From Actinomadura macrotermitis (GTDB lineage: Bacteria > Actinomycetota > Actinomycetes > Streptosporangiales > Streptosporangiaceae): a stretch of 64,000 bases of DNA. Of the stretch, positions 24,930 through 33,459 are shown in pieces. Positions within the stretch are counted from its first letter, which is position 1, and the number at the start of each line of letters is the position of its first letter. The notes under the pieces are model-generated. The model was given only the letters and a program-made list of their open reading frames with translations. It searched no databases and was not told the DNA's origin. Made by a program: the position numbers and the translations under genes. The stretch is from NCBI RefSeq assembly GCF_009604375.1, contig NZ_WEGH01000002.1, forward strand, positions 1,078,073 to 1,142,072. Direction: 5' to 3'.

Positions 24930-25123
24930 GAGGGTTCCCGATCGGGTCGCGCGCCCGCCGTGGAGGAGTCGTTCGCGTGCGCTGAGGGCTGAAGGTCGGA
25001 TTATGCCAGTGTGGTGGGGACGTGGACTGATCGCCCGATTCAGGGGATCTTTCGGGAGGTTAGATGCCGCACTCCCGGCCCCGGTTCCCGGCGCGGCGGT
25101 GGAAACCCGCTGACCGGACCCGG

Positions 25124-25894
25124 TCAGCCCAGGTTGTCGCGCAGCCAGGAGATGTCGCCGGCCTGCCCGTCGGACGGCGTCTCCACCACCACCGGCGCCC
25201 CGGCCGCGCGCACCACCGTCAGGATCAGCTCCGGGTCGATGGTGCCGGCGGCGATGTTGGCGTGCCGGTCGGCCCCCGACCCGAACGCGTCGCGGCTGTT
25301 GTTGCAGTGCACCAGGTCGATCCGGCCGGTGATGGCCTTGATGCGGTCGACGGCGTCGACGAGCTCCTCGCCCGCCGCGTGCGCGTGGCAGGTGTCCAGG
25401 CAGAAGCCGACCTTGGAGTCCAGGTCGGCGACCTGCGACATGACCTCCCACAGCCGGGCGATCCGGTCGAAGCTGCGGGCCATCGCGTTGCCGCCGCCCG
25501 CGGTGTTCTCGATGTAGATGGGGATCGGCGTCTCCAGCCGCTCGAACACCTTGCGCCAGTTCTCGAACCCCTTCTCGGGGTCGTCGTCCTTCAGCACGTG
25601 CCCGCCGTGCACGATCAGCGCCTTGGCGCCGATCCCCGCCGCGGCGTCCAGCTGCTGCTGCAGGAGCTTGCGGCTGGGGATGCGGATCCGGTTGTTGGAC
25701 GTCGCCACGTTGATCACGTAGGGGGCGTGCACGTACACCTCGACGTCGGAGTCCCGGATCTCGGCCATGCCCTCGGGCAGCTCGGGCTTCTTCCACCCCT
25801 GCGGGTCGCCGAGGAAGAACTGCACGACCTCGGCGTCCTTGGCGCGGGCACTGGCGAGCGGGTTGGACTGGTCGACGTGGGCTCCGATGCGCAT
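25124..25894 (-). CDS. nfo: Deoxyribonuclease IV (AP endonuclease, Nfo-like)
   Basis: 256 residues, a TIM barrel with the zinc-ligand set of endonuclease [73 protein letters not shown] and VVVETPS. It incises DNA 5' to abasic sites in base excision repair. Length is near the 260-280 typical of actinobacterial Nfo. Neighbours are unrelated membrane proteins. Confidence 0.93.
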   Translation of the reverse strand: MRIGAHVDQSNPLASARAKDAEVVQFFLGDPQGWKKPELPEGMAEIRDSDVEVYVHAPYVINVATSNNRIRIPSRKLLQQQLDAAAGIGAKALIVHGGHVLKDDDPEKGFENWRKVFERLETPIPIYIENTAGGGNAMARSFDRIARLWEVMSQVADLDSKVGFCLDTCHAHAAGEELVDAVDRIKAITGRIDLVHCNNSRDAFGSGADRHANIAAGTIDPELILTVVRAAGAPVVVETPSDGQAGDISWLRDNLG

Positions 25895-25939
25895 GCCCCG
25901 AGCGTAGCCGCGGGGTACGACGGCCGGGGCGAGGCGGCC

Positions 25940-26257
25940 TCAGAAGGTGAAGCCACCGTGTCGCAGCGCGAACGCGGCGCCGACGAACGAGCCGACCATG
26001 CCGATCACGTTCAGCCAGCGCTCCCCGGTGGAGGCCGACACCATCTGGGAGTACAGCGCGAGCGGCAGGCCGATCACGCCGGCCAGCGCGCCGAGGAAGT
26101 GGGTGGCGGGGATGAAGCCGAGCACCAGGGCGACCAGCCCGATGACGATCGCGGCGGGCGCCAGGGACCGCTCGACCGTGCCGCGCTCGGCGGCGGTGCC
26201 GGCGCCGGCGACCCGGCGTCCGGCCTGACGTTCGCTCCCGGCTGCCTCCTGAGGCAT
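25940..26257 (-). CDS. Small membrane protein, unknown
   Basis: 105 residues with an Ala/Arg-rich cytosolic N-terminus and three hydrophobic segments (AAIVIGLVALVLGFIPA, FLGALAGVIGLPLALY, NVIGMVGSFVGAAFAL). No recognised domain. It lies 45 bases upstream of nfo on the same strand and may be co-transcribed with it. Confidence 0.6.
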   Translation of the reverse strand: MPQEAAGSERQAGRRVAGAGTAAERGTVERSLAPAAIVIGLVALVLGFIPATHFLGALAGVIGLPLALYSQMVSASTGERWLNVIGMVGSFVGAAFALRHGGFTF

Positions 26258-26495
26258 CGGGACTCACCCCTTTCGGTGCGCGCGGCGCCGCGCCGTCGCG
26301 GCACCGCGTTGAGCCGTGCGGGCACGGGCCCGCGGGCCCGTGCGTTACAGGGATTCCCGCAACCGGCCCCGATCAACCGGGGGTGCGGGCGCGGAAATGT
26401 CGGCGCCGCGGGGTAACGTCGAACACGGATTCGAGGCGAGCGGTCTCGATCCGCCCCGAGGGGAAGCGGGGGCCAGGAGATGGGGAGGTTGCCAC

Positions 26496-26702
26496 GTGAG
26501 GGAGAGCGAACTAGCGGTCATCGGTGACGCCGAGCTCGTGGAGGAGCTGTCGATGCTGACGACGCAGGCCGCCCGCATGCGCGCCCGGATGGCCGACATC
26601 ATGGCCGAGCTGGAACGACGGCGGCACGCCGCCCGGCCCGCGGGCCCGGGCGCCCGGCGCCAGCACGCGCGAACCGGCTCGCCAGCTGCCAACTCTTGGT
26701 AG
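26496..26702 (+). CDS. Small helical protein, unknown
   Basis: 68 codons from GTG 26496 with GGGGAGG at good spacing. The first 45 residues form one amphipathic helix (ELVEELSMLTTQAARMRARM ... MAELERRR), then a basic Ala/Gly tail. No family recognised. It precedes the rpsF operon by 125 bases. Confidence 0.5.
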   Translation: MRESELAVIGDAELVEELSMLTTQAARMRARMADIMAELERRRHAARPAGPGARRQHARTGSPAANSW

Positions 26703-26827
26703 CCTGTACCGGTCTCGCGGCAGGCGCCCCCACCATCGGGCCGGCGCCGCGGCCGCGACGGACGCAAGAGCCCTCCTGTCACGGAGAGACCGTGACCGCC
26801 TGAGTCCAGAGGAGGTAGGGACACAGC

Positions 26828-27118
26828 ATGCGTCGTTACGAACTCATGGCCATCCTCGACCCCGCCATCGACGAGCGCACCGCCGGTGCGGCCCTCGACC
26901 CGTTCCTGAAGGTCGTCAAGGACGGCGGCGGCAGCGTGGAGAAGGTCGACGTCTGGGGCCGGCGCCGCCTGTCCTACGACATCCTGAAGAAGTCCGAAGG
27001 CATCTACGCGGTGGTCGACCTGTCGGCTGAGCCTGCCACGGTCAAGGAGCTCGACCGTCAGCTCAACCTGAGCGAGTCGATCCTCCGCACCAAGGTCATC
27101 CGCCCCGAGGTCCACTGA
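26828..27118 (+). CDS. rpsF: 30S ribosomal protein S6
   Basis: 96 residues, ATG behind [23 protein letters not shown] and [20 protein letters not shown] are the S6 signature, ending at KVIRPEVH without an acidic tail. S6 pairs with S18 on the 30S platform. First gene of the conserved rpsF-ssb-rpsR-rplI operon. Confidence 0.98.
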   Translation: MRRYELMAILDPAIDERTAGAALDPFLKVVKDGGGSVEKVDVWGRRRLSYDILKKSEGIYAVVDLSAEPATVKELDRQLNLSESILRTKVIRPEVH

Positions 27119-27158
27119 GCCTGACGGCTCAGTCCTCACACCACCCGAAGCGAGCCCC

Positions 27159-27725
27159 ATGGCAGGCGACACCGTAATCACGATCGTCGGGAACCTCGTC
27201 GAGGACCCGAATCTGCGCTTCACCCCGAGCGGCCAGGCGGTCGCCTCCTTCCGCATCGCCTCGACCCCGCGGTTCTTCGACCGCCAGTCGAACGAGTGGA
27301 AGGACGGGGAGGCGCTCTTCCTGACCTGCAACGTCTGGCGGCAGGCGGCGGAGAACTGCGCCGAGAGCCTGACGCGCGGCATGCGGGTCATCGTGCAGGG
27401 CCGGCTGAAGCAGCGGTCGTACGAGACCAAGGAAGGCGAGAAGCGCCAGGTCTACGAGATCGAGGTCGACGAGGTCGGCCCGTCCCTGCGCAGCGCCACC
27501 GCCAAGGTCACCAAGGCCCAGCGGCAGGGCGGCGGGGGCTTCGGCGGCGGCGGCGACTTCGGTGGCGGCGGCCAGGGCGGCGGCGGCTTCGGCGGTGGCC
27601 AGGGCGGCGGCTTCAACGGCGGCGGCCAGGGCGGCGGCAACCGGGGCGGCGCCCCGGCGGGCGACCCCTGGGCCACCGGCGGCGGCGGCGGGGGCGGCGG
27701 ATTCTCCGACGACCCGCCGTTCTAA
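27159..27725 (+). CDS. ssb: Single-stranded DNA-binding protein
   Basis: 188 residues. The N-terminal OB fold is [71 protein letters not shown] long Gly-rich linker follows (about residues 125-175), then the acidic C-terminal tip DDPPF that recruits replication and repair partners. Lies 40 bases after rpsF in the usual order. Confidence 0.98.
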   Translation: MAGDTVITIVGNLVEDPNLRFTPSGQAVASFRIASTPRFFDRQSNEWKDGEALFLTCNVWRQAAENCAESLTRGMRVIVQGRLKQRSYETKEGEKRQVYEIEVDEVGPSLRSATAKVTKAQRQGGGGFGGGGDFGGGGQGGGGFGGGQGGGFNGGGQGGGNRGGAPAGDPWATGGGGGGGGFSDDPPF

Positions 27726-27791
27726 CCAGCAAGAAACTCCATATCACGTCCATTCCCGCGAAAGCGGGGCTCTCTCAAGAGGAGCACCACG

Positions 27792-28028
27792 ATGGCGAAG
27801 CCACCTCCCCGCAAGCCGAAGAAGAAGGTTTGCGTGTTCTGCCAGGAGAAGATCTCCTACGTCGACTACAAGGACACCGGCCTGCTGCGGAAGTTCATCT
27901 CCGACCGCGGCAAGATCCGGGCCCGTCGGGTGACCGGCAACTGCACCCAGCACCAGCGTGACGTCGCCACGGCGATCAAGAACGCTCGTGAGATGGCGCT
28001 GCTGCCCTACACCAGCACCGCGCGCTGA
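27792..28028 (+). CDS. rpsR: 30S ribosomal protein S18 (zinc-binding form)
   Basis: 78 residues. CVFC near the N-terminus and CTQHQ further on form the four-ligand set of the C+ (zinc-binding) S18 type; [20 protein letters not shown] is the family core. Actinobacteria often carry a zinc-free S18 paralogue elsewhere. Seventeen bases upstream of rplI. Confidence 0.97.
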   Translation: MAKPPPRKPKKKVCVFCQEKISYVDYKDTGLLRKFISDRGKIRARRVTGNCTQHQRDVATAIKNAREMALLPYTSTAR

Positions 28029-28045
28029 GTCGGGGGGAACAGATC

Positions 28046-28492
28046 ATGAAGCTCATCCTGACCCAGCAGGTCTCCGGCCTCGGCGAGCCCGGCGACGTCA
28101 TCGAGGTCAAGGACGGCTACGGCCGTAACTACCTCGTGCCGCGCGGGTTCGCGATCAAGTGGACCCGGGGCGCCGAGAAGCAGATCGACTCCATCAAGAA
28201 GGCGCGTTCGGCCCGCGAGATCGCGACCGTCGAGCACGCCAAGGAGGTCGCCGGCCGGCTGAAGTCGATCAAGGTGACGCTGCGCACCCGCACGGGCAGC
28301 AACGGCCGCCTGTTCGGCGCGGTCACCGCGGCCGACATCGCCGACGCGGTCAAGGCCGCCGACGGCCCCGACCTGGACAAGCGCCGCATCGAGATCGGCA
28401 ACCCGATCAAGACCGTGGGCACCCACCAGGTCAGCGTCCGGCTGCACTCCGACGTCAGCGCCACGATCGACGTCAACGTCGTCGGCGCCTGA
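28046..28492 (+). CDS. rplI: 50S ribosomal protein L9
   Basis: 148 residues. N-terminal domain [40 protein letters not shown], a connecting helix, then the C-terminal domain [20 protein letters not shown] and [20 protein letters not shown]. Last gene of the rpsF operon, followed by a terminator hairpin. Confidence 0.98.
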   Translation: MKLILTQQVSGLGEPGDVIEVKDGYGRNYLVPRGFAIKWTRGAEKQIDSIKKARSAREIATVEHAKEVAGRLKSIKVTLRTRTGSNGRLFGAVTAADIADAVKAADGPDLDKRRIEIGNPIKTVGTHQVSVRLHSDVSATIDVNVVGA

Positions 28493-28542
28493 CACCGGGT
28501 CTTACGGCAGGGCCTTCACCGGGCCCGCGCCACCGGCAGCGC

Positions 28543-28578
28543 ACGGCCGGGATCCCCGTTTCCGGGGGTCCCGGCCGT
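28543..28578 (+). terminator. Terminator of the rpsF-rplI operon
   Basis: ACGGCCGGGA (28543-28552) pairs perfectly with 28569-28578. An inner TCCCCG/CGGGGG stem, with one wobble pair, closes on a four-base loop. It lies 51 bases after the rplI stop. Confidence 0.8.
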
Positions 28579-28689
28579 TCCGCATTCTGGTGATCCTCCC
28601 GCTTCGCCCTTGAACCGCCCGCTCTTTGGTCCTCCTCGCCCCGGCGGTTACCGTGCGTTAGTGGATCACCGCGGAACGGGAGGTGCGGC

Positions 28690-29475
28690 ATGTGCGAATA
28701 CCCGGGGGAAGAGCGGAAGGGGGCGCCGCCGACGCGCCGCGCGGTGCTGGGCGTTCTGGCCGCGCTGGGGATCCCGCTGCCGATCGCCTTAGGCATGGAC
28801 AATGAGGCGATGGCCGCCACCCCCGATCAGCGCCTGCCGGCCCGTCCCGGTCCGGGTCCGCGCCCCCTGGTCCACGCCCGCTCCTCCTGGCACGCCCGCC
28901 CGCCGCGCCGCCCGGCCACCGTGCTGCGCCGCGCGCCCGACCGCATCGTGGTCCACCACACCGCCACCCCGAACTCCACCGACTACTCGCTGGAGCACGC
29001 CTACGCCCTGTCGCGCGCCATCCAGCGTTTCCACATGGACGGCCGGGGCTGGGACGACTCCGGCCAGCAGCTCACGATCAGCCGCGGCGGCCACATCATG
29101 GAGGGCCGCAACACCAGCCTCGCCTCGATCGCCGCGGGCCGGCACACCCTCGGCGCGCACGCCCTGCAGCACAACGAGCACGCCGTCGGCATCGAGAACG
29201 AGGGCACCTACATGGAGCAGCGCGTCCCCGGCACCCTGTGGAGGTCGCTGGTGGACGTGTGCGCGTGGCTGTGCGACGAGTACCGGCTGGACCCCTTCCG
29301 GGCCATCGTCGGGCACCGCGACTACGGCGAGACCGACTGCCCCGGCGACGTCCTGTACGGGCGGCTGCCCTTCCTGCGCGAGAGCGTCGCGGCCCGGCTG
29401 GGCCGGCCCCGCTGGGGGGACGAGGACGACGAGGACGACGGCGACGAGCGCCGTAGCGGCTCCCGCGACCGCTGA
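28690..29475 (+). CDS. PGRP/Amidase_2 N-acetylmuramoyl-L-alanine amidase, secreted
   Basis: 261 residues, ATG behind GGGAGG. A twin-arginine-like signal (TRRAVLGVLAALGIPLPIAL) is followed by a zinc amidase domain: RIVVHHTATPNSTDYSL (first His), GWDDSGQQLTISRGGHIMEG, GIENEGTYM, IVGHRDYGETDCPGD (second His and Cys ligand). It cleaves the bond between MurNAc and L-Ala in peptidoglycan. The C-terminus is an acidic then basic tail (EDDEDDGDERR). Stands alone between the L9 terminator and a small minus-strand gene. Confidence 0.9.
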   Translation: MCEYPGEERKGAPPTRRAVLGVLAALGIPLPIALGMDNEAMAATPDQRLPARPGPGPRPLVHARSSWHARPPRRPATVLRRAPDRIVVHHTATPNSTDYSLEHAYALSRAIQRFHMDGRGWDDSGQQLTISRGGHIMEGRNTSLASIAAGRHTLGAHALQHNEHAVGIENEGTYMEQRVPGTLWRSLVDVCAWLCDEYRLDPFRAIVGHRDYGETDCPGDVLYGRLPFLRESVAARLGRPRWGDEDDEDDGDERRSGSRDR

Positions 29476-29481
29476 CCCGGC

Positions 29482-29670
29482 CTAGCCCTCGGGGGCGCTG
29501 TAGCGGCTCCGGCTCTTGGCGATCTCCGGGTCCAGGCCCTCGACCAGCGCCCACAGCCCGGCGACGCGTTCCAGCAGGTCCGCGGGGGGAGGGCCGGCGA
29601 GGCTCTCGGCGGCCAGGTCGTCGATCGCCTGGGTCAGCCTGGCCAGCCGCTCGTCATCCCCGGAACACAT
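29482..29670 (-). CDS. Small helical protein, unknown
   Basis: 62 residues, mostly helical: DERLARLTQAIDDLAAESLA, PADLLERVAGLWALVEGLDP, then SRSRYSAPEG. Good codon bias and a compact place between two genes support it. No function recognised. Confidence 0.55.
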   Translation of the reverse strand: MCSGDDERLARLTQAIDDLAAESLAGPPPADLLERVAGLWALVEGLDPEIAKSRSRYSAPEG

Positions 29671-29722
29671 GTTCGAATAGTAGTGGGTGGGGCACGCGGT
29701 GCAGGTGGGATCGCGGTGAAGC

Positions 29723-31204
29723 TCAGCGGGCCGCGGCGGGTACCCGGGCCGGGCCGAACCAGCGGGCCAGGGCCTCGGCCGGCGTGCCGGGGTCGCCGGT
29801 GGCCCACGCGACGACGCCGTCGGGGCGGATCAGCACGGTGCCGGCGTCGATCCCCTCGCACGGGCCGGGCACGGCCGTCACCCGGTCCGCCCACCCGGCG
29901 GCGGCCGCCGGGTCATCGGTGACCAGCACGCCGCCTCCCGCGTGGTGCAGGTCCGCGACGCGGCGGCCGCCGGCGGTGAGGTCCGGCGGCTGCACCCGGC
30001 CGACCTCGTCGCGCGCCGAGCCGAGGTCGTGGCGGACGCCCGCGCCGGTGATCAGGTCGGTCAGGTACCGGTTGGCGTCGTCGTGGTCCAGCATCCGGGC
30101 GAAGATCTCGCGCAGCGCGCCCGTGTGCGGGCCCGGCTGCAGCAGCGCGACCTGCGCGCGGGTGTTGTCCAGCACCTGCGCCGCGACCGGCCGCCGCTCG
30201 GCGGTGTAGGTGTCCAGCAGCCGCGCGGGCGCGTCGCCGCGCGCCACCAGCGCGAGCTTCCAGCCGAGGTTGGCCGCGTCGCCGAGCCCGAGGTTGAGGC
30301 CCTGGCCGCCGAACGGCGAGTGCACGTGCGCGGCGTCCCCGGCCAGCAGGACGCGCCCGGCGCGGTAGTCGTCCGCGAGGCGGGCGTTGTCGGTGAACCG
30401 GGTGAGCGACGACGCGGACTTCAGCGTGACCTCGGTCCCGGTGACGCGGCGGACGGCGGCCTGCACCTCGGCCAGGGTGACCGGGGCGTCGCGGTCGGCG
30501 GGCGGGCCGTCGAACTCCACCACCAGGATCCGGCCGGGGACCGGGCCGTTGACCATGAGGCCGCCGGGGCAGCGGTTCCAGCCGCGGGGCACGAAGTCCG
30601 GATCGTCGATCTCGACCATGCCCTGGTAGCCGGTGATGATCCCGTCGGTGCCGGGGAAGGCGATCCCGCTGCCCTTGCGGACCGGGCTGCGGCCGCCGTC
30701 GGCGCCGACGAGCCAGGGCGTGCGCAGGCCGTAGCGGCCGTCCGGGCCGTCGACGGTGAGGGTGACGCCGTCCGCGTCCTGCTCGAAGGAGGCCAGGGCG
30801 TGGCCGCGGCGGACGTCCACGCCGAGCCCGGCGGCGTGCTCGGCGAGCACCTCCTCCAGCCGGTCCTGCGGGATAAGGAACGCCGGGCTCGCGGTGAAGG
30901 CGCTCTCGCGCAGCGCGAACAGGCCGGCGAAGTGGCCGCGCGGCTTCGGGCCGCCCCCGGTGGGCCGGGGCATCCCCGCGAACAGCTCCCGCTGGACCTC
31001 GGTCAGGCGCCCGGTGAGGCCGCGCCGGTCCAGCAGCTCGGCGGCGCGGCCGTGCATGGCGCCCGCCTTGACGCGCCGGTCCACCTCGGTGTTGCGCTCC
31101 AGCACGATCGCGCGGGCGCCGTGCAGCGCCAGCTCCCCGGCCAGCAGCAGCCCGACCGGGCCGGCGCCGATGACCACTACGTCCTTAACGCTGTTAAATT
31201 CCAT
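29723..31204 (-). CDS. FAD-dependent monooxygenase (TetX/rifampicin-monooxygenase-like)
   Basis: 493 residues. FAD GxGxxG is VVVIGAGPVGLLLAGELALH, the DG motif WLVGADGGRSPVRKGSGIAF, the GD motif VLLAGDAAHVHSPFGGQGLN, LGLGDAANLGWKLAL. The C-terminal thioredoxin-like domain ends TVLIRPDGVVAWATGDPGTP. The HSPFGGQGLNLGLGD form is typical of drug or polyketide hydroxylases. It diverges from a TetR regulator, with one operator copy inside codons 3-7 and one in the gap, so inducible expression is likely. A paralogue of the enzyme at 12.9-14.5 kb. Confidence 0.88.
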   Translation of the reverse strand: MEFNSVKDVVVIGAGPVGLLLAGELALHGARAIVLERNTEVDRRVKAGAMHGRAAELLDRRGLTGRLTEVQRELFAGMPRPTGGGPKPRGHFAGLFALRESAFTASPAFLIPQDRLEEVLAEHAAGLGVDVRRGHALASFEQDADGVTLTVDGPDGRYGLRTPWLVGADGGRSPVRKGSGIAFPGTDGIITGYQGMVEIDDPDFVPRGWNRCPGGLMVNGPVPGRILVVEFDGPPADRDAPVTLAEVQAAVRRVTGTEVTLKSASSLTRFTDNARLADDYRAGRVLLAGDAAHVHSPFGGQGLNLGLGDAANLGWKLALVARGDAPARLLDTYTAERRPVAAQVLDNTRAQVALLQPGPHTGALREIFARMLDHDDANRYLTDLITGAGVRHDLGSARDEVGRVQPPDLTAGGRRVADLHHAGGGVLVTDDPAAAAGWADRVTAVPGPCEGIDAGTVLIRPDGVVAWATGDPGTPAEALARWFGPARVPAAAR

Positions 31205-31232
31205 GGCGCCAGCATGCCCTTAACAGCGTTAA
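31185..31232. promoter_or_regulatory. Paired TetR operators
   Basis: TTAACGCTGTTAA (31185-31197) and TTAACAGCGTTAA (31220-31232) are exact reverse complements of each other. Each is a TTAAC-N3-GTTAA dyad, spaced 35 bases centre to centre. The first lies within the start of the monooxygenase gene, the second just before the TetR start. They are AT-rich against a GC-rich background. Confidence 0.85.
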
Positions 31233-31242
31233 GCTGTCAACC

Positions 31243-31824
31243 GTGAAACTGGAGCGCGACGAGATCGTCCGGACCGCCATCCGCCTGCTCGACGAGGTCG
31301 GCCTCGACAAACTGAGCCTGCGCGGCCTCGCCAAGGAGCTGAACGTGCAGGCCCCGGCCCTGTACTGGCACTTCAAGAACAAGCAGGAACTGCTCGACCA
31401 GATGGTCTCCACCATGGCCGCCGAGTCCTACGGGCCCGACGCCCCGCTGCCCGGGCAGAGCTGGGACGACTGGCTCGCCGGCCGCGCCCGCGCGCTCGCC
31501 ACCGCACTGCGCTCCCACCGCGACGCCGTCCGCCTCGCCGCCGGCAGCCGGCCCACCGCCGAGCGCGCGGGCGCCGTCGAAGGCATGATCGGCGCCCTGT
31601 GCGACGCCGGGTTCACCCCAGGCGAGGCCCTCAGCAACATCCTGGTCATCACCGACTACGCCGCCGGCACCGTCCTGGAAGAGCAGTCCGGCCGCGACCG
31701 CGCCGACGGCGCCCCCACCGGCGGACCCCTCCTCACCGCCGCGGCCGCCGAACTCGGCGACACCTTCGAATACGGCCTCGCGCTGCTCATCGACGGCATG
31801 CGCGCCCGCCTCGCCCGCCGCTAG
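31243..31824 (+). CDS. TetR-family repressor (TetR_C type)
   Basis: 193 residues, GTG start. N-terminal helix-turn-helix: IVRTAIRLLDEVGLDKLSLR, GLAKELNVQAPALYWHFKNK. The C-terminal ligand domain resembles the tetracycline repressor type (DAVRLAAGSRPTAERAG; LSNILVITDYAAGTVLEEQ). It divides the operator region with the divergent monooxygenase, the classical arrangement of TetR with its target. The ligand is probably the monooxygenase substrate. Its stop overlaps the MATE stop by four bases. Confidence 0.92.
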   Translation: MKLERDEIVRTAIRLLDEVGLDKLSLRGLAKELNVQAPALYWHFKNKQELLDQMVSTMAAESYGPDAPLPGQSWDDWLAGRARALATALRSHRDAVRLAAGSRPTAERAGAVEGMIGALCDAGFTPGEALSNILVITDYAAGTVLEEQSGRDRADGAPTGGPLLTAAAAELGDTFEYGLALLIDGMRARLARR

Positions 31825-33134
31825 CGGACCGCGCCCATCACCATCCACGCGTCACCGCGCGCCCGCCACCCGAGCGTGACCATCCGCGTCGCCATCCACA
31901 CGCCGATGGCCAGCCACAACCCGAGCAGCCCCGCGCCCGCCGCGTACAGCGCGAGCGCCGCGGGCAGGAAGACCAGCGTCGCCACCAGCGTCGTCACCGC
32001 CAGATAGCCGCCGTCACCCGCACCGATCAAGATGCCGTCCAGGACGAACACCACCCCCGCGACCGGCTGCAGCAGCGCCACCACCAGCAACGACGACAAC
32101 AGCAGGCCGCGCACATCGCCGTCACCGGTGAACAGCCCCGGCAACCACGGCCGCACCACCAGGATCGACCCGCCGAACACCACCCCGCAGGCCACGCCCC
32201 AGCCGACCATCCGGCGCGTCACCGCCCGCGTCCCCACCGTGTCCGACGCGCCCAGATACCGGCCGGTGATCGCCTGCCCCGCGATCGCGATCGCGTCCAG
32301 CGCGAACGCCAGCAGCGTCCACACCTGGAACCCCACCTGATACGCGGCGATCTCCGCATCGCCCATCCGCGCCGCGATCGCGGTACCGACGATCAGCACC
32401 GCCCGCAGCGCCGCCGTCCGCAACAGCAGCCCCGCCCCCGCCGACGCCGCCGTCCGCACCCCCGCCAGATCCGGCCGCACCGGCGCCCCGTGCCGGCGCG
32501 CCGCCCGCAGCACCACCGCCACGTACACCGCCGCGCTCACCGTCTGCGCCAGCACCGTCCCCGCCGCCGAACCGCCGATGCCCCAGCCGAGCCCGATCAC
32601 CAGCAGCACGTTCAGCGCCAGGTTCACCGAGAACCCGCCGACCGACACCACCAGCGGCGTCCGGGTGTCCTGCAGCCCCCGCAGCACCCCCGTCCCGGCC
32701 AGCACGACCAGCATCCCCGGCACACCGAACAGGCTCACCCGCAGATACGTCTCGGCATACGGCGTCACCTCCGCCGACGCGCCGAAGGCCCCCACCAGCC
32801 ACGGGACGAGCGGCCAGCCCGCGACGATCAGCACCGCGCCGATCGCGAGCGCCAGCCACATCCCGTCGATGCCCTGCCGGACCGCCGCCCGCATGTCCCC
32901 GGCCCCGACCCGCCGCGCCACCCCCGCCGTCGTCCCGTACGCCAGGAAGACACAGAGATAGACCAGCGTCGCCAGCGCCTGCCCCGCCACCCCGAGACCG
33001 CCCAGCTGCGCCGTCCCCAGATGCCCGACGATCGCCGAGTCCGACAGCAGGAACAGCGGCTCGGCGACGAGCGCGCCGAACGCGGGGACCGCGAGGCGCC
33101 AGATCTCCCGGTCGTGCGGCGAAGGACGGATCAT
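31821..33134 (-). CDS. MATE-family efflux transporter (DinF-like)
   Basis: About 437 residues from ATG 33134 (a GTG at 33146 is also possible) with twelve hydrophobic segments: IWRLAVPAFGALVAEPLFLL, SDSAIVGHLGTAQLGGLGVA, PYAETYLRVSLFGVPGMLVV, GVLRGLQDTRTPLVVSVGG. The paired-half layout and AEPLF...SDSAIVGHLG are typical of the DinF branch, which exports cationic compounds by Na+ or H+ exchange. A MATE gene next to dnaB is usual in actinobacteria. Confidence 0.93.
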   Translation of the reverse strand: MIRPSPHDREIWRLAVPAFGALVAEPLFLLSDSAIVGHLGTAQLGGLGVAGQALATLVYLCVFLAYGTTAGVARRVGAGDMRAAVRQGIDGMWLALAIGAVLIVAGWPLVPWLVGAFGASAEVTPYAETYLRVSLFGVPGMLVVLAGTGVLRGLQDTRTPLVVSVGGFSVNLALNVLLVIGLGWGIGGSAAGTVLAQTVSAAVYVAVVLRAARRHGAPVRPDLAGVRTAASAGAGLLLRTAALRAVLIVGTAIAARMGDAEIAAYQVGFQVWTLLAFALDAIAIAGQAITGRYLGASDTVGTRAVTRRMVGWGVACGVVFGGSILVVRPWLPGLFTGDGDVRGLLLSSLLVVALLQPVAGVVFVLDGILIGAGDGGYLAVTTLVATLVFLPAALALYAAGAGLLGLWLAIGVWMATRMVTLGWRARGDAWMVMGAVR

Positions 33135-33231
33135 GAGGACCGCCACGCTACCAAGCTGTAAGCGACATCAGCACATGGTCCCTTACCGGCCCGGTGAGGC
33201 GATCCACACCGACTTTCTTTCCCACACACCC

Positions 33232-33350
33232 CGTGGACAACATCACCCCAGGTCAGCACCCCTGCGCCCGAACTTCCCCACAGCTCGTCCACAGGGTTGT
33301 CCACAGGTAGTGCACAACCTTGACGGCGTGTCTGCACACCCCCGTCCACA
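33232..33350. promoter_or_regulatory. Cluster of DnaA-box-like 9-mers upstream of dnaB
   Basis: Against the actinobacterial DnaA box TTGTCCACA: 33297-33305 is perfect, 33285-33293 is TCGTCCACA, 33274-33282 is TTCCCCACA, 33342-33350 is CCGTCCACA, and the reverse-strand 33232-33240 reads TTGTCCACG. Five boxes in 119 bases lie in the MATE-dnaB gap, 110 bases before the dnaB start. May bind DnaA to regulate dnaB or titrate the initiator. Confidence 0.55.
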
Positions 33351-33459
33351 GATCCTTTTGGCGTTGCGCCCGTGGTGCTCGCAAAATGTCAGGGGCCTCC
33401 GGTAGACGTGAGATGAACACGTGACCGCGGCGGGCCGTGATGAAGGGGGTGGGCGCAAG

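Noticed and set aside
27452..27676. Proline-rich minus-strand frame within ssb
   Set aside because: It is the mirror image of the Gly-rich SSB linker codons.
33232..33350. Chromosomal origin (oriC)
   Set aside because: DnaA-box-like sites are present, but there is no AT-rich unwinding region and no adjacent dnaA or canonical dnaN; the setting is the dnaB promoter.
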